From positions 2,356,001 through 2,420,000 of the forward strand of contig NZ_JBBKTU010000001.1 of assembly GCF_037892605.1 (NCBI RefSeq): DNA of 64,000 nt, read 5' to 3'. The stretch's first letter is position 1; every line of letters starts with the position of its first letter. This DNA is from Lacibacter sp. H407 (GTDB taxonomy: Bacteria > Bacteroidota > Bacteroidia > Chitinophagales > Chitinophagaceae). The position numbers were made by a program, and so were the translations under genes. The notes below the pieces were generated by a model. It searched no databases, had not been told where the DNA came from, and was given only the letters and a program-made list of their open reading frames with translations. This document shows, piece after piece, positions 8,172 through 16,840 of this stretch.

Positions 8172-9578
8172 TTAATTGTTACTGTAAAGTGGTCCGAGGA
8201 AACTTGTTTTCACCACGTCAATTTTTTTATCGCCCTGATAAAGCCCTATCTGCAAAACAGTTTTCCGTTGTGTGATTCGGCTTTTCGGTAGCGTAATAAA
8301 AAAGGAGCCCGCACCTTGTCCTTCTTTCTGCACATGAATGTTATTACCAACCAACTGTACCGTGCCGTTTGCATCTTCGAGTTTTACGGTGAGTGGAATA
8401 TCTTCCACCGTTTTATTTACTACTTTAATATTGTAAAGATTCGAAACACTGTCGGTCCCTTTTTCCTGAAAGAGTAAACCCGGTGTACGCATTACGGTAG
8501 CCGTAATATCTTTTCTGGTTACAAGTAAAGTGGTTAACAAACCCGTTAAGACGATCAGCAACGCCGTGTACATTTTCATTCGACGTGTATAACGCAGCTT
8601 TTCATGATTGGCAATGCCGTTCTCACTCGCATACCGTACCAATCCTTTTGCAAGACCTACACTTTCCATCATGTGATCGCATGCATCAATACAAGCCGTA
8701 CAACCCACACATTCCATTTGTGTACCGTTGCGGATATCAATACCTGTAGGGCAAACCTTTACACATTGAAAACAATCGATACAATCGCCTGCTGTGCGCA
8801 CTTCACTTTTATTGATTTTTTTGCGCTCTTCACCACGCTTGTAATCGTATGCAACAACCATCGAATTTTTATCAAGCAATACACCTTGCAATCGACCGTA
8901 TGGACAGATGACTGTACAAACCTGTTCCCGGAAGAATGCATACACTGCATAAAACACAAAGGAGAACACCATAAGCGAAGCGATGGTGCCAATGTTTGCA
9001 GAAGGCTGCTGGATCATAACCCACAGCTCCTTTACTCCAATGATGTAGGCAAGAAATAAATTCGCAATGATAAATGCCAGTAGATAAAAAACAATATGCT
9101 TTGAAGATTTCCGAATAATTTTTTCTGTTGTCCACGGACCTGCTGCCAGTAATTTTTGATGTGCAGCATCTCCTTCAATAATGTATTCGATTTTGCGGAA
9201 TAGCATTTCCATAAAGATGGTTTGCGGGCAAACCCATCCGCAGAATAAACGACCGAACGCAGCGGTAAACAAAATGATGAACACAATGAATGTGATCATG
9301 ATGATACCGAAGATGAAAAAATCCTGTGGCCAGAATACTTTTCCGAAAATGATAAACTTTGCTTTTACCACATTGAACAGAAAGAGCGGACGTCCGTTGA
9401 TATGAATAAACGGAAGCGCTACAAACAATGCAAAGAAGAACCAACTTACATAGCTGCGGATAGAGTAGAATTTTCCTTTCGGTTTTTGCGCAAAGATCCA
9501 TTTGCGTTTTCCCTTCGCATCTACGGTTGCGATCCTGTCACGGAATGATTGTTCTTCTTGTTTTTGTTCTTTATTCAT
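8172..9578 (-). CDS. ccoG: CcoG/RdxA/FixG iron-sulfur membrane protein
   Basis: 468 aa from the ATG at 9578; the frame can be extended to a TTG at 9593, which I do not favour. Five to six membrane segments surround a cytosolic polyferredoxin unit with two classical 4Fe-4S motifs (Cys266/269/272/276 and Cys290/293/296/300). A further CGWVCPQ motif lies near residue 113, and the C-terminus is an Ig-like FixG domain. CcoG is the cupric reductase that supplies Cu(I) for cbb3 assembly in Rhodobacter. The gene is 22 bases downstream of ccoP. Confidence 0.93.
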   Translation of the reverse strand: MNKEQKQEEQSFRDRIATVDAKGKRKWIFAQKPKGKFYSIRSYVSWFFFALFVALPFIHINGRPLFLFNVVKAKFIIFGKVFWPQDFFIFGIIMITFIVFIILFTAAFGRLFCGWVCPQTIFMEMLFRKIEYIIEGDAAHQKLLAAGPWTTEKIIRKSSKHIVFYLLAFIIANLFLAYIIGVKELWVMIQQPSANIGTIASLMVFSFVFYAVYAFFREQVCTVICPYGRLQGVLLDKNSMVVAYDYKRGEERKKINKSEVRTAGDCIDCFQCVKVCPTGIDIRNGTQMECVGCTACIDACDHMMESVGLAKGLVRYASENGIANHEKLRYTRRMKMYTALLIVLTGLLTTLLVTRKDITATVMRTPGLLFQEKGTDSVSNLYNIKVVNKTVEDIPLTVKLEDANGTVQLVGNNIHVQKEGQGAGSFFITLPKSRITQRKTVLQIGLYQGDKKIDVVKTSFLGPLYSNN

Positions 9579-9600
9579 GATAGTTCCCGTCAACGATCAA

Positions 9601-10767
9601 TTAATTCGTTGCTGTACTTACTGTTGCTGTTGAATCTGCTTTTGGTGCTGCTTCTTTGTATAATTCGCCTTGTTGTTCTTTTGGATTCGGGGGTTTGGTG
9701 CCGTGCAGTGATTTGATAAAGCTGGCCAGTTGTGCAATTTGCACCGGTGAGTAATCATCCTGCCAGCTCTTCATTCCTTTTTCAGGCTTACCGTATTTGA
9801 TCGTTTTGAAAATATCACTCATACTTCCACCGTTGATCCAGTAATCATCCGTTAAGTTGGGGCCTACACCACCTTGTCCTTCTTTTCCATGACAAGCTGC
9901 ACACATTTGTACAAAATTATTTTTACCAGCATCTAATGCAGTTGGTTCATTCAAAAACACAACGGTATTTTCATCTACATTGCTGGCCGTTTTTGCGAGA
10001 TAAGCTGCTTTTTGTACTTCAGCTTTCTGCATGGCAATTTCAAACTCCTGTTTGCTCAATGGTGCAGTTTCAGCAATATGGTAACGCCAGATATAAATTG
10101 CAGCAACGAGTATGCTTACATAAAAACCATACAACCACCAGGGTGGTAAACGGTTGTCCAGTTCACGGATGCCATCATAATCGTGTCCCAGATCAATATC
10201 AGTTTCTTGCTCAATTGGTTTTAACTTATTGAACTTATCCCAGAATTCTTTGAATGAAAATGTTTTCTTCTCCGCTGCATCCACTGCTGCAACAACTGCT
10301 TTTTCTTTTGCCAGAAAACTTTTTACAAACAATCCCAGTACAATGATTACCAGCAATTCTATAATAATGACGGTTGCTAATAACCAAAACGTAGTGGCAG
10401 ACAAACCACCAATAGAAGTTGGTGCTGCAGCAACGGCCGCTTCTTCTTGTGCTATGCTCATCAATGGAGAAAGAAGCAATAAGATGATGACGATTGTTGT
10501 TGGAATGGTCGTATCGGTTTTCTTTTTTTCTTTTTCAAGAAACAATCCTGCGGTGCCCAACACTACATTGGCCAGTAACCCGATCACCAATAACAATACA
10601 AGAATAACAGCCAGCATGGTTAATGCCAGTGGATTATCCCAGATAGATGGAGGAGGTGCACTTGATGTTTGTTGTGCTGAAGCCATTGCGCCTGTAAGCA
10701 AGAAGGGAAGGAGCAACAGGATTCGTAGGAAATAGTTTTTAGCAGACTGTGGTTTATATGTGAACAT
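9601..10767 (-). CDS. ccoP: cbb3 oxidase subunit III, monohaem form
   Basis: 388 aa. A signal-like N-terminus (LLLLPFLLTGAMASAQ) is followed by several membrane segments, then the CcoP N-terminal signature DGIRELDNRLPPWW (about 198-211) and one cytochrome c domain with CAACH (haem at Cys289/Cys292/His293) and probable distal Met332. Proteobacterial CcoP has two haem c domains; this one has only one, as usual for Bacteroidota. The long N-terminal extension (about 190 residues with extra helices) is typical of this phylum. It passes electrons to the CcoNO subunit. Confidence 0.92.
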   Translation of the reverse strand: MFTYKPQSAKNYFLRILLLLPFLLTGAMASAQQTSSAPPPSIWDNPLALTMLAVILVLLLVIGLLANVVLGTAGLFLEKEKKKTDTTIPTTIVIILLLLSPLMSIAQEEAAVAAAPTSIGGLSATTFWLLATVIIIELLVIIVLGLFVKSFLAKEKAVVAAVDAAEKKTFSFKEFWDKFNKLKPIEQETDIDLGHDYDGIRELDNRLPPWWLYGFYVSILVAAIYIWRYHIAETAPLSKQEFEIAMQKAEVQKAAYLAKTASNVDENTVVFLNEPTALDAGKNNFVQMCAACHGKEGQGGVGPNLTDDYWINGGSMSDIFKTIKYGKPEKGMKSWQDDYSPVQIAQLASFIKSLHGTKPPNPKEQQGELYKEAAPKADSTATVSTATN

Positions 10768-10787
10768 AACTCTGTTGTTTTGATTGT

Positions 10788-10946
10788 TTAATCCAATGGA
10801 ATACGACTGCGTTCATTCATTTCTTTCTTACTTGCACGCATCACATAAATAAACACAGCACAGAAGAAAATAAAGAAGATGAGAAACGAGCTTAAGCCGT
10901 AAACGCTTACGTTGCTGATCTTTTCGAGGTAGTTGATAAATTTCAT
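10788..10946 (-). CDS. ccoQ: CcoQ-like small cbb3 subunit
   Basis: 52 aa from the ATG at 10946 (MKFINYLEKI); the longer frame to 10988 would run into the hairpin after ccoNO and lacks family similarity. One membrane helix (SFLIFFIFFCAVFIYVM) is followed by a polar tail. Its size, topology and position between ccoNO and ccoP fit CcoQ, which stabilises the oxidase. Sequence similarity alone would be too weak to name it. Confidence 0.75.
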   Translation of the reverse strand: MKFINYLEKISNVSVYGLSSFLIFFIFFCAVFIYVMRASKKEMNERSRIPLD

Positions 10947-10965
10947 TGTTGTATGATTTGATGTA

Positions 10966-10983
10966 CAGGGCCTTGCAGCCCTG
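10966..10983 (-). other. Intercistronic stem-loop between ccoNO and ccoQ
   Basis: CAGGGC (10966-10971) pairs with GCCCTG (10978-10983) over a 6-base loop. No T run follows on the minus strand, so it is not a strong terminator. It could mark RNA processing or partial attenuation inside the cco operon. Confidence 0.4.
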
Positions 10984-10994
10984 GACAATTTTTT

Positions 10995-13127
10995 TTATTC
11001 AGCCGAAGCAGTTTCTGTTTTCTTTTCTGCTTTAATGTCTTTACCTAACCGTTGCAGATAAGCGATCAATGCAATGATCTCTTTGTTCGCCGGTGTTTCG
11101 ATCTTATCCATTTTTAAACTGATGCGGATGCTGTTGGCTTGCGTCATCAGATCTTTGTTGGCTTGTTGATCGTATCCTTTTGCATACGGCACACCGAGTG
11201 TTTGCATGGCTCTTATCTTGGCAGGAGTTGATGCTGTATCAAGATTGTTATCCAGTAACCAGCCATAGCGTGGCATAATGGAGCCGGGCGACATCAACGA
11301 TGGCTCCATCATATGATTATAATGCCAGCTGTCGGGATATTTTCCACCGAGTCGTGCAAGATCTGGTCCTGTACGTTTACTTCCCCACTGGAACGGATGA
11401 TCATAGATAAATTCACCCGCTTTGGAATATTCACCATAGCGTGCCACTTCATCACGGAACGGACGCACCATTTGTGAGTGACAGGTATAACAACCTTCAC
11501 GTATATAAATATCACGACCCTGCAGTTCAAGTGCAGTGTATGGTTTTACACTGGTGATGGTTGGTATGTTTGATTTGATGAGGAACGTAGGAACTAATTC
11601 AAGAATACCACCAATGGCAACTACGATCAAACTGAATACTAATAACGTTGCCGGTCTGCGTTCGATCCAACGGTGCCAGTATTCTTTTACATGCGATGTT
11701 TCTTTTACCAATGGTGCCGCTTCCGCATCTTCGTTTGGAATAAAAGTTCCTTGTTTGGCTGTTTTGTATAAGTTGTACACCATCATGAATGCACCAATGA
11801 GGTAGAGTGTACCACCAACGCTGCGTGTGATATACATGGGGATGATACTGGTAACAGTTTCCAGGAACTGGAATTTTAATTGACCTGATTCAGTAAACGT
11901 CTTCCACATATCGGCTTGTGCAAAACCTGCCCAGTATAATGGAATCGCATAGATCACAATACCAATGGTGCCTAACCAAAAGTGATTAGTGGCTAATTTT
12001 TTTGAATACAATGTCGTTCCCCACATTCTTGGAATAAGCCAGTACAACATACCAAAGGCCATGAAACCATTCCATCCTAGTCCGCCAATATGAACGTGCC
12101 CGATCACCCAATCAGTAAAGTGTGCAATGGCATTCACGCTCTTCAAACTCATCATCGGTCCTTCAAACGTTGCCATACCATAACAGGTAACGGCTACTAC
12201 AAAAAATTTCAACACCGGTTCTTCACGTACTTTATCCCATGCACCACGCAGTGTAAACAAACCATTGAGCATACCGCCCCAACTCGGAGCAATCAACATA
12301 ACGCTAAACACAACGCCAAGTGATTGTGCCCAGTCTGGCAGGGCGGTATACAACAAATGGTGCGGGCCCGCCCATATATAAATAAAAATGAGGGCCCAGA
12401 AGTGGATGATGGATAAACGATATGAGTAAACGGGTCTGTTTGCAGCTTTGGGTAAGAAGTAATACATCAAACCGAGGATCGGCGTTGTTAAAAAGAATGC
12501 AACGGCATTGTGCCCATACCACCATTGTACCAACGCATCCTGCACACCTGCATACCAGCTGTAACTTTTAAACAGCGATACAGGAATTTCAAATGAGTTC
12601 ACAATGTGCAGCATAGCAACCGTGATCCATGTTGCGATGTAAAACCAGATAGCAACATATAAATGACGTTCTCTTCTTTTGAAAATAGTACCAAACATAT
12701 TTACACCAAACACTACCCACACTAATGTGATCATGATGTCGATAGGCCATTCTAACTCCGCATATTCTTTACCGGTAGTAAAACCAAGAAAGAGTGTAAC
12801 GGCTGCGGCAACAATGATCGATTGCCATCCCCAGAAATGGATCCAGCTTAATTTATCGCTGAACATGCGTGCCTTACACAAGCGTTGGAGTGAATAATAA
12901 ATACCAGTAAACATACAGTTGCCAACAAATGCAAAAATGATGGCGTTGGTATGAATGGGACGAAGGCGGCCAAACGTTGTACCCGGATAATCGAGTGATG
13001 CAGCGGGCAAATAAAACTGAATGGCTACCCATAAACCGGCGGTCATACCTACCAGGCCCCAGATGGCGGTTGCATTGGCAAAGTATTTTACGATCTTGTT
13101 GTCGTACTGAAATTTTTCGAGTTGCAT
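10995..13127 (-). CDS. ccoNO: Fused cbb3 oxidase subunits I and II
   Basis: 710 aa. Residues 1-480 are CcoN with about 12 membrane helices and the metal ligands in order: His59 (low-spin haem), His206 (CuB), His256/His257 (CuB) and His344/His346 (haems). Residues 485-710 are CcoO: one anchor helix, then a periplasmic cytochrome c domain with CYTCH (Cys546, Cys549, His550) and distal Met618 in SIMPRY. In Proteobacteria these are two genes; the fusion is the Bacteroidota form. The enzyme is a high-affinity terminal oxidase for low oxygen. It is the second gene of the cco operon, 13 bases after ccoS. Confidence 0.95.
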   Translation of the reverse strand: MQLEKFQYDNKIVKYFANATAIWGLVGMTAGLWVAIQFYLPAASLDYPGTTFGRLRPIHTNAIIFAFVGNCMFTGIYYSLQRLCKARMFSDKLSWIHFWGWQSIIVAAAVTLFLGFTTGKEYAELEWPIDIMITLVWVVFGVNMFGTIFKRRERHLYVAIWFYIATWITVAMLHIVNSFEIPVSLFKSYSWYAGVQDALVQWWYGHNAVAFFLTTPILGLMYYFLPKAANRPVYSYRLSIIHFWALIFIYIWAGPHHLLYTALPDWAQSLGVVFSVMLIAPSWGGMLNGLFTLRGAWDKVREEPVLKFFVVAVTCYGMATFEGPMMSLKSVNAIAHFTDWVIGHVHIGGLGWNGFMAFGMLYWLIPRMWGTTLYSKKLATNHFWLGTIGIVIYAIPLYWAGFAQADMWKTFTESGQLKFQFLETVTSIIPMYITRSVGGTLYLIGAFMMVYNLYKTAKQGTFIPNEDAEAAPLVKETSHVKEYWHRWIERRPATLLVFSLIVVAIGGILELVPTFLIKSNIPTITSVKPYTALELQGRDIYIREGCYTCHSQMVRPFRDEVARYGEYSKAGEFIYDHPFQWGSKRTGPDLARLGGKYPDSWHYNHMMEPSLMSPGSIMPRYGWLLDNNLDTASTPAKIRAMQTLGVPYAKGYDQQANKDLMTQANSIRISLKMDKIETPANKEIIALIAYLQRLGKDIKAEKKTETASAE

Positions 13128-13140
13128 AATATCTGTTTGT

Positions 13141-13338
13141 CTATGGTTTAGAGTTGGTCTTTTCTACGGACGTGGTCTTGGTTGTTGTTTTGGATGAAGG
13201 CTTGTCATCAAATAAAATGCGCAGCGGTGGCGATGTTTCATCGTCGTACTGCCCGCTTTTCACGCTCCACAGAAATGCGCCGAGGAAAAGTGCGGCCACT
13301 GATACACTGGCGATTAGTAATAAAATGATGACGCTCAT
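13141..13338 (-). CDS. ccoS: cbb3 oxidase maturation protein CcoS
   Basis: 65 aa. The N-terminal membrane helix (MSVIILLLIASVSVAALFLGAFLWSV) and the following SGQYDDETSPPLRIL segment are the CcoS signature. CcoS is needed for cofactor insertion into cbb3 oxidase. It is the first gene of the operon; a Crp-type operator and promoter lie directly upstream. Confidence 0.9.
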   Translation of the reverse strand: MSVIILLLIASVSVAALFLGAFLWSVKSGQYDDETSPPLRILFDDKPSSKTTTKTTSVEKTNSKP

Positions 13339-13357
13339 ATGAGTATGTTTTCGGGTG

Positions 13358-13422
13358 TAAAACTATTGGCGAGTACGGACGCAGAACCTGACGCAAATCA
13401 GAGAAAGGGTTGACATTCATCA
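13358..13422 (-). promoter_or_regulatory. Crp/Fnr-type operator and promoter of the cco operon
   Basis: On the minus strand TGATGAATGTCA (13411-13422) lies inside TTGATGAATGTCAA, one base from the FNR consensus. TAGTTTTA (13358-13365) occupies bases 52-59 from its centre (class I register). The predicted start site is about 14 bases before the ccoS ATG. The same 12-base operator recurs before the PNPOx-like gene at 17995. Confidence 0.75.
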
Positions 13423-13449
13423 AACCCATGATGACTTTGGTCAGCTTTT

Positions 13450-15849
13450 TTAATTCAAATGGAGACGACGGGCATACAACGAGGAAGCCCCGAAGGTTAA
13501 GAGGATGATGCTGATGGAACTGGACGGCATCAGGATCGCTGCCACTAATGGAGATAAGATTCCCTGCAACGCAAAACTCAGCCCAACAATATTGTAGAGG
13601 ATCGACAGGACGAAACTTGCGATCACCACTTTTTTATTGGCTTTGGTAAACAGGAGATAGGAGGAGAGGCGTCTTAATTTATCTGCTTCCAGAATACCAT
13701 CGCTGGCAGGTGTAAAGTTGTTGGTGCTTTCGGTTACAGCAATACCGGCATCGCTTTGTTTCAAAGCGCCTGCATCGTTCAACCCATCACCGATCATGAT
13801 CACTTTATGGCCATTTTCCTGTAAGCGTTTTATATAACGGAGTTTATCTTCCGGTTTTTGATAGAAATGCAATTGCACATCATCCCCCAACTCTTTTTGC
13901 AGAATACTTCGTTCACTTTCATTATCGCCGGATAAAATGGAAATGCCGTAATTTTTTTTGAGTTGCAGGATCTGTTTAAAAATTGCAGGGCGGTAATGGT
14001 TACGAATGGTATAAAAACCCATCAACTCACCGTCAACCGAAACATACACAGAACTGCCATTGATTTGCCGGGTTACTCTGCCGGTTACAAATTCAGCCGA
14101 TCCAATTGCAATGATCTGTTGATCAACAATACCGCTGATGCCTTTGCCGGTAAGTTCATGAAACTGTTGCACATTGTACTTTCCATAATGCGCCGCCTGC
14201 TTTGCCAGCAGCTTACTCAAAGGATGTGTGCTTTGTGCGGCAAGGGCTGCAATTTGTCCGGTTAATTCAGTGCTGAGATGTTTTCCGGAATAACGAATGT
14301 CCTGTTCTTCGGTAGTGGTAAGCGTTCCGGTTTTATCAAATACAATATGATCGGCATTCGCCATTTCTTCAATTGCCTGTGCGTTTCGTAAATAGAATTT
14401 GTTATTGCCGAGGATGCGGAGCACGTTGCCATTTGTAAAACTATTGGATAACAACAAGGCGCAAGGGCAGGCAACAATAAGAATGGTGGTAACAACATTC
14501 CATGCACGGCCGCCATCGTAAAAGCTCCAGTACAACGCACCGGCTGCCGCCAATGCAAAAACAATCCATGTAAAATAACGGCTGAGTGTATTTACAAACG
14601 AAACCTGTTGTGGTTTTTGTTTTTCGTCTTTATTCCACAGGCTGGTTAAATAACTCTGCGCCACTTCTTTCATTACCAGCAATTCGATATTGCCGCCGGT
14701 TTGTTTTCCACCTGCATACAACAACTCGCCCATTTCTTTAAGCACAGGAATGGATTCGCCGGTAACAAAACTATAATCGATCAATGCTTTTCCTCTGGTT
14801 AGTAATCCATCAACCGGAATCAATTCTTCGTTATGCAGAAGAATGGTATCGCCCACTTTAATGTCGGGTAAGGCGGTTGGAATTTCTTCCTCGTTTTTTA
14901 AAACAGTTACAGCAATAGGAAAGTAAGAAGTGTAATCCCGTTCAAACGATAATTGCTGATAAGTTTTTTCCTGCAGCACACGGCCCACCAGCATAAAGAA
15001 TACAATACCGCTCATGGAATCAAAATAACCACCACCCGTATTGGTGAGTACCTCGTATAAACTTCTGCCAAAGGTCATAATGATAGCGAGTGCAATAGGC
15101 GCATCAATGTTCAGAAAATTATGTTTCAAACTTCCCCATGCACTTTGGTAAAAGGGCAGTGAACTGTAGAGCAGAACAGGTAACGATAATATGAGATTGA
15201 AATACCGGAAGGTTGACTGCATTTCTTTTTCAATGCCATCCAGTCCCAGGTATTCCGGAAAACTCATGAGCATGATGTTGGCAAAACAAAATCCTGCCAC
15301 ACCCAATTGATAAATGAGGCTGCGTTGAATACGTGGTTTTGCCTGTTGCAGATTTTGCAGACTGATGTACGGCTCATAACCAATACTGGTAAGCAATTCT
15401 GCAATGCTTCGCAGGGAAGTTGCCCTGTGGTTAAACACGATCGCTACTTCTTTGCTTGTAAAGTTCACACGGGATGAAACTACGGCTGCATTCAACCGAT
15501 GCAGATTTTCCAACAGCCATAAACACGAACTGCAGTGGATCTGCGGTAAATAAAACGTTACATGCGTTTGTTCATCGTTTCGGAAGGAGATAAGTTGTTG
15601 CTGGATCTTGTCATCATCCAGAAAAGAGAATTTGTCTTGCCGGACTGTAATGCGTTGACTGGTGCCGGGGTTTTGATTCAGCTCGTAGTAATCGCACAGA
15701 TCACTTTGGTTGAGCACCTGATATACGGTTTTGCAACCCTGGCAGCAAAATGTTTTGCCGGCGAGTTGAATTTGTTCGGTGATGCATTCATCACCACAGT
15801 GATAACATTTTACAGTTGTATGAGAAGACAAGTCCATAACAGGCTGCAA
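13450..15849 (-). CDS. ccoI: CcoI/FixI copper-transporting P1B-type ATPase
   Basis: 799 aa from 15849, or 795 aa from the ATG at 15837. The N-terminus has a Cys-rich metal-binding region (Cys15/18/22, CCQGC 35-39) and an HMA domain with HCSSC (105-109). Eight membrane helices follow, with the transport motif CPC (461-463), phosphorylation motif DKTGTLT (Asp505), TGES, and the GDGLND hinge. CcoI exports Cu(I) for the CuB centre of cbb3 oxidase. It lies upstream of the cco operon with a 111-base gap holding a second promoter. The operator at 15873-15892 and a -7-like element overlapping the first ATG argue for the start at 15837. Confidence 0.92.
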   Translation of the reverse strand: MQPVMDLSSHTTVKCYHCGDECITEQIQLAGKTFCCQGCKTVYQVLNQSDLCDYYELNQNPGTSQRITVRQDKFSFLDDDKIQQQLISFRNDEQTHVTFYLPQIHCSSCLWLLENLHRLNAAVVSSRVNFTSKEVAIVFNHRATSLRSIAELLTSIGYEPYISLQNLQQAKPRIQRSLIYQLGVAGFCFANIMLMSFPEYLGLDGIEKEMQSTFRYFNLILSLPVLLYSSLPFYQSAWGSLKHNFLNIDAPIALAIIMTFGRSLYEVLTNTGGGYFDSMSGIVFFMLVGRVLQEKTYQQLSFERDYTSYFPIAVTVLKNEEEIPTALPDIKVGDTILLHNEELIPVDGLLTRGKALIDYSFVTGESIPVLKEMGELLYAGGKQTGGNIELLVMKEVAQSYLTSLWNKDEKQKPQQVSFVNTLSRYFTWIVFALAAAGALYWSFYDGGRAWNVVTTILIVACPCALLLSNSFTNGNVLRILGNNKFYLRNAQAIEEMANADHIVFDKTGTLTTTEEQDIRYSGKHLSTELTGQIAALAAQSTHPLSKLLAKQAAHYGKYNVQQFHELTGKGISGIVDQQIIAIGSAEFVTGRVTRQINGSSVYVSVDGELMGFYTIRNHYRPAIFKQILQLKKNYGISILSGDNESERSILQKELGDDVQLHFYQKPEDKLRYIKRLQENGHKVIMIGDGLNDAGALKQSDAGIAVTESTNNFTPASDGILEADKLRRLSSYLLFTKANKKVVIASFVLSILYNIVGLSFALQGILSPLVAAILMPSSSISIILLTFGASSLYARRLHLN

Positions 15850-15892
15850 AATAAACCCGGTGCTGTTGCTGCTTTCTGACCAACGTCAGAAA
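15847..15892 (-). promoter_or_regulatory. Perfect Crp-type palindrome before ccoI
   Basis: TTTCTGAC-CAAC-GTCAGAAA (15873-15892) is a perfect 8-4-8 inverted repeat containing TGA-N6-TCA. TTATTTTG (15847-15854) is at bases 29-36 from its centre, one base off the class II register. If this is the promoter, the transcript begins near the ATG at 15837 and would be almost leaderless. Confidence 0.55.
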
Positions 15893-15910
15893 ATGGACTG
15901 ATCATCCTCA

Positions 15911-15949
15911 TTAAAATAAAAACCCTGCCACAAATCAATTGCGACAGGG
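15911..15949 (-). terminator. Terminator of hsp20
   Basis: On the minus strand an imperfect stem (CCCTG with CAGGG plus inner pairs, 15923-15949) is followed by TTTTTATTTT. It lies 30 bases after the hsp20 stop and separates it from ccoI. Confidence 0.7.
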
Positions 15950-15978
15950 CTCGGGTTACAATCCCACCATCGGTGAGA

Positions 15979-16425
15979 CTATTTCACAGCGATATGTTTG
16001 CCCGCTGCCAGCTTCTTGGCTTCCTCTTTTTTTGGAAGCATCAGTTTCAATACACCATCTTCATACTTCGCTTCAATTTTTTCTTTGTTCACCTCTTCAG
16101 GCAAAGTAAAACTGCGGCTGAAAGAAGAGTAGTTGTATTCTTTTCTTGTGAATTGCTCTTCCTTTTCCTCTTTGCTTACTTCCTTTTCACAACTGATGGT
16201 CAGCATGTTTCCTTCTACATCAATGTTGAAGTCTTCTTTCTTCATGCCGGGTACAGCCAATGATACGTTGTAGTCATTTTTATTTTCAAGAATATTTACT
16301 GCAGGTACGGTCATTACACGTCCGAAAAATGAACTGCCGTTATCAAACCATTCATTCCATGGTTTAAAAAATTCATCAAATACTGTTGGCAGCATACCGG
16401 GTTTTGAAATCGCTCTGGTTGACAT
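15979..16425 (-). CDS. Hsp20/alpha-crystallin small heat-shock protein
   Basis: 148 aa from the ATG at 16425. The two codons before it (GTG TAT) lie in and just after a strong Shine-Dalgarno and are rejected as the start. The alpha-crystallin domain spans about residues 40-140: VPAVNILENKNDYNVSLAVPG opening, the conserved YEDGVLKLMLPKKEE near the C-terminus and a short tail with IAVK. These ATP-independent holdase chaperones bind unfolding proteins in the cytosol. It forms its own unit with a class I operator upstream and a terminator downstream. A second, divergent Hsp20 lies at 27073. Confidence 0.92.
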   Translation of the reverse strand: MSTRAISKPGMLPTVFDEFFKPWNEWFDNGSSFFGRVMTVPAVNILENKNDYNVSLAVPGMKKEDFNIDVEGNMLTISCEKEVSKEEKEEQFTRKEYNYSSFSRSFTLPEEVNKEKIEAKYEDGVLKLMLPKKEEAKKLAAGKHIAVK

Positions 16426-16430
16426 ATACA

Positions 16431-16437
16431 CCTCCTT
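16431..16437 (-). promoter_or_regulatory. Strong Shine-Dalgarno of hsp20
   Basis: AAGGAGG on the minus strand is 5 bases before the ATG at 16425. Almost no other gene of the window has such a site, which is normal for Bacteroidota, so this one stands out and fixes the start. Confidence 0.75.
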
Positions 16438-16469
16438 GTTTTATGATGAGTAAATAATTTTCACTTGTT

Positions 16470-16534
16470 TAAAGATAGTTTACTGAGTAGCGGATTTCAA
16501 GAACCTGCATCAAGCGAAGTGGTGAGAGTAATCA
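16470..16534 (-). promoter_or_regulatory. Crp-type operator and promoter of hsp20
   Basis: TGATTACTCTCA on the minus strand (16523-16534) keeps only the TGA/TCA core. TATCTTTA (16470-16477) occupies bases 52-59 from its centre, the same register as six other promoters. The predicted leader is about 39 bases and contains the Shine-Dalgarno. Confidence 0.55.
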
Positions 16535-16555
16535 GCGAAAAATTATTTGAGCATA

Positions 16556-16840
16556 TTATTTCTTCGACATCCACTCCGCTACCTTTTCTTCTGCTTTTTC
16601 CACGCCGATCTTTGTAAGTACGGCTGCTATTTGCGAAAGTGAATCAGCTAAAGATGAATCTCCGTTCTGATGTTCTTTTGCAAAAAGATGCGCAAAAATC
16701 TGGCCAGCTACGTTCGTTGGCTTCAAACTTTTTTTCACATCCAGCCAGTCGTAACGGATCGCTTTTTCCAGTTCCACTTTTCGTTGCTCCAGTTTTTTTT
16801 GCCGGACTTTTAATTGTTTTATGGATCGGATCTTATTCAT
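16556..16840 (-). CDS. Small hypothetical protein of the ytxH-holin operon
   Basis: 94 aa from the ATG at 16840, which overlaps the stop of the holin-like gene. The N-terminal half is a basic coiled coil (IKQLKVRQKKLEQRKVELEKA); the rest is an amphipathic helix-rich region. No membrane helix and no known domain. Translational overlap with the holin-like gene suggests that it works at the inner face of the membrane with that protein. Confidence 0.6.
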   Translation of the reverse strand: MNKIRSIKQLKVRQKKLEQRKVELEKAIRYDWLDVKKSLKPTNVAGQIFAHLFAKEHQNGDSSLADSLSQIAAVLTKIGVEKAEEKVAEWMSKK

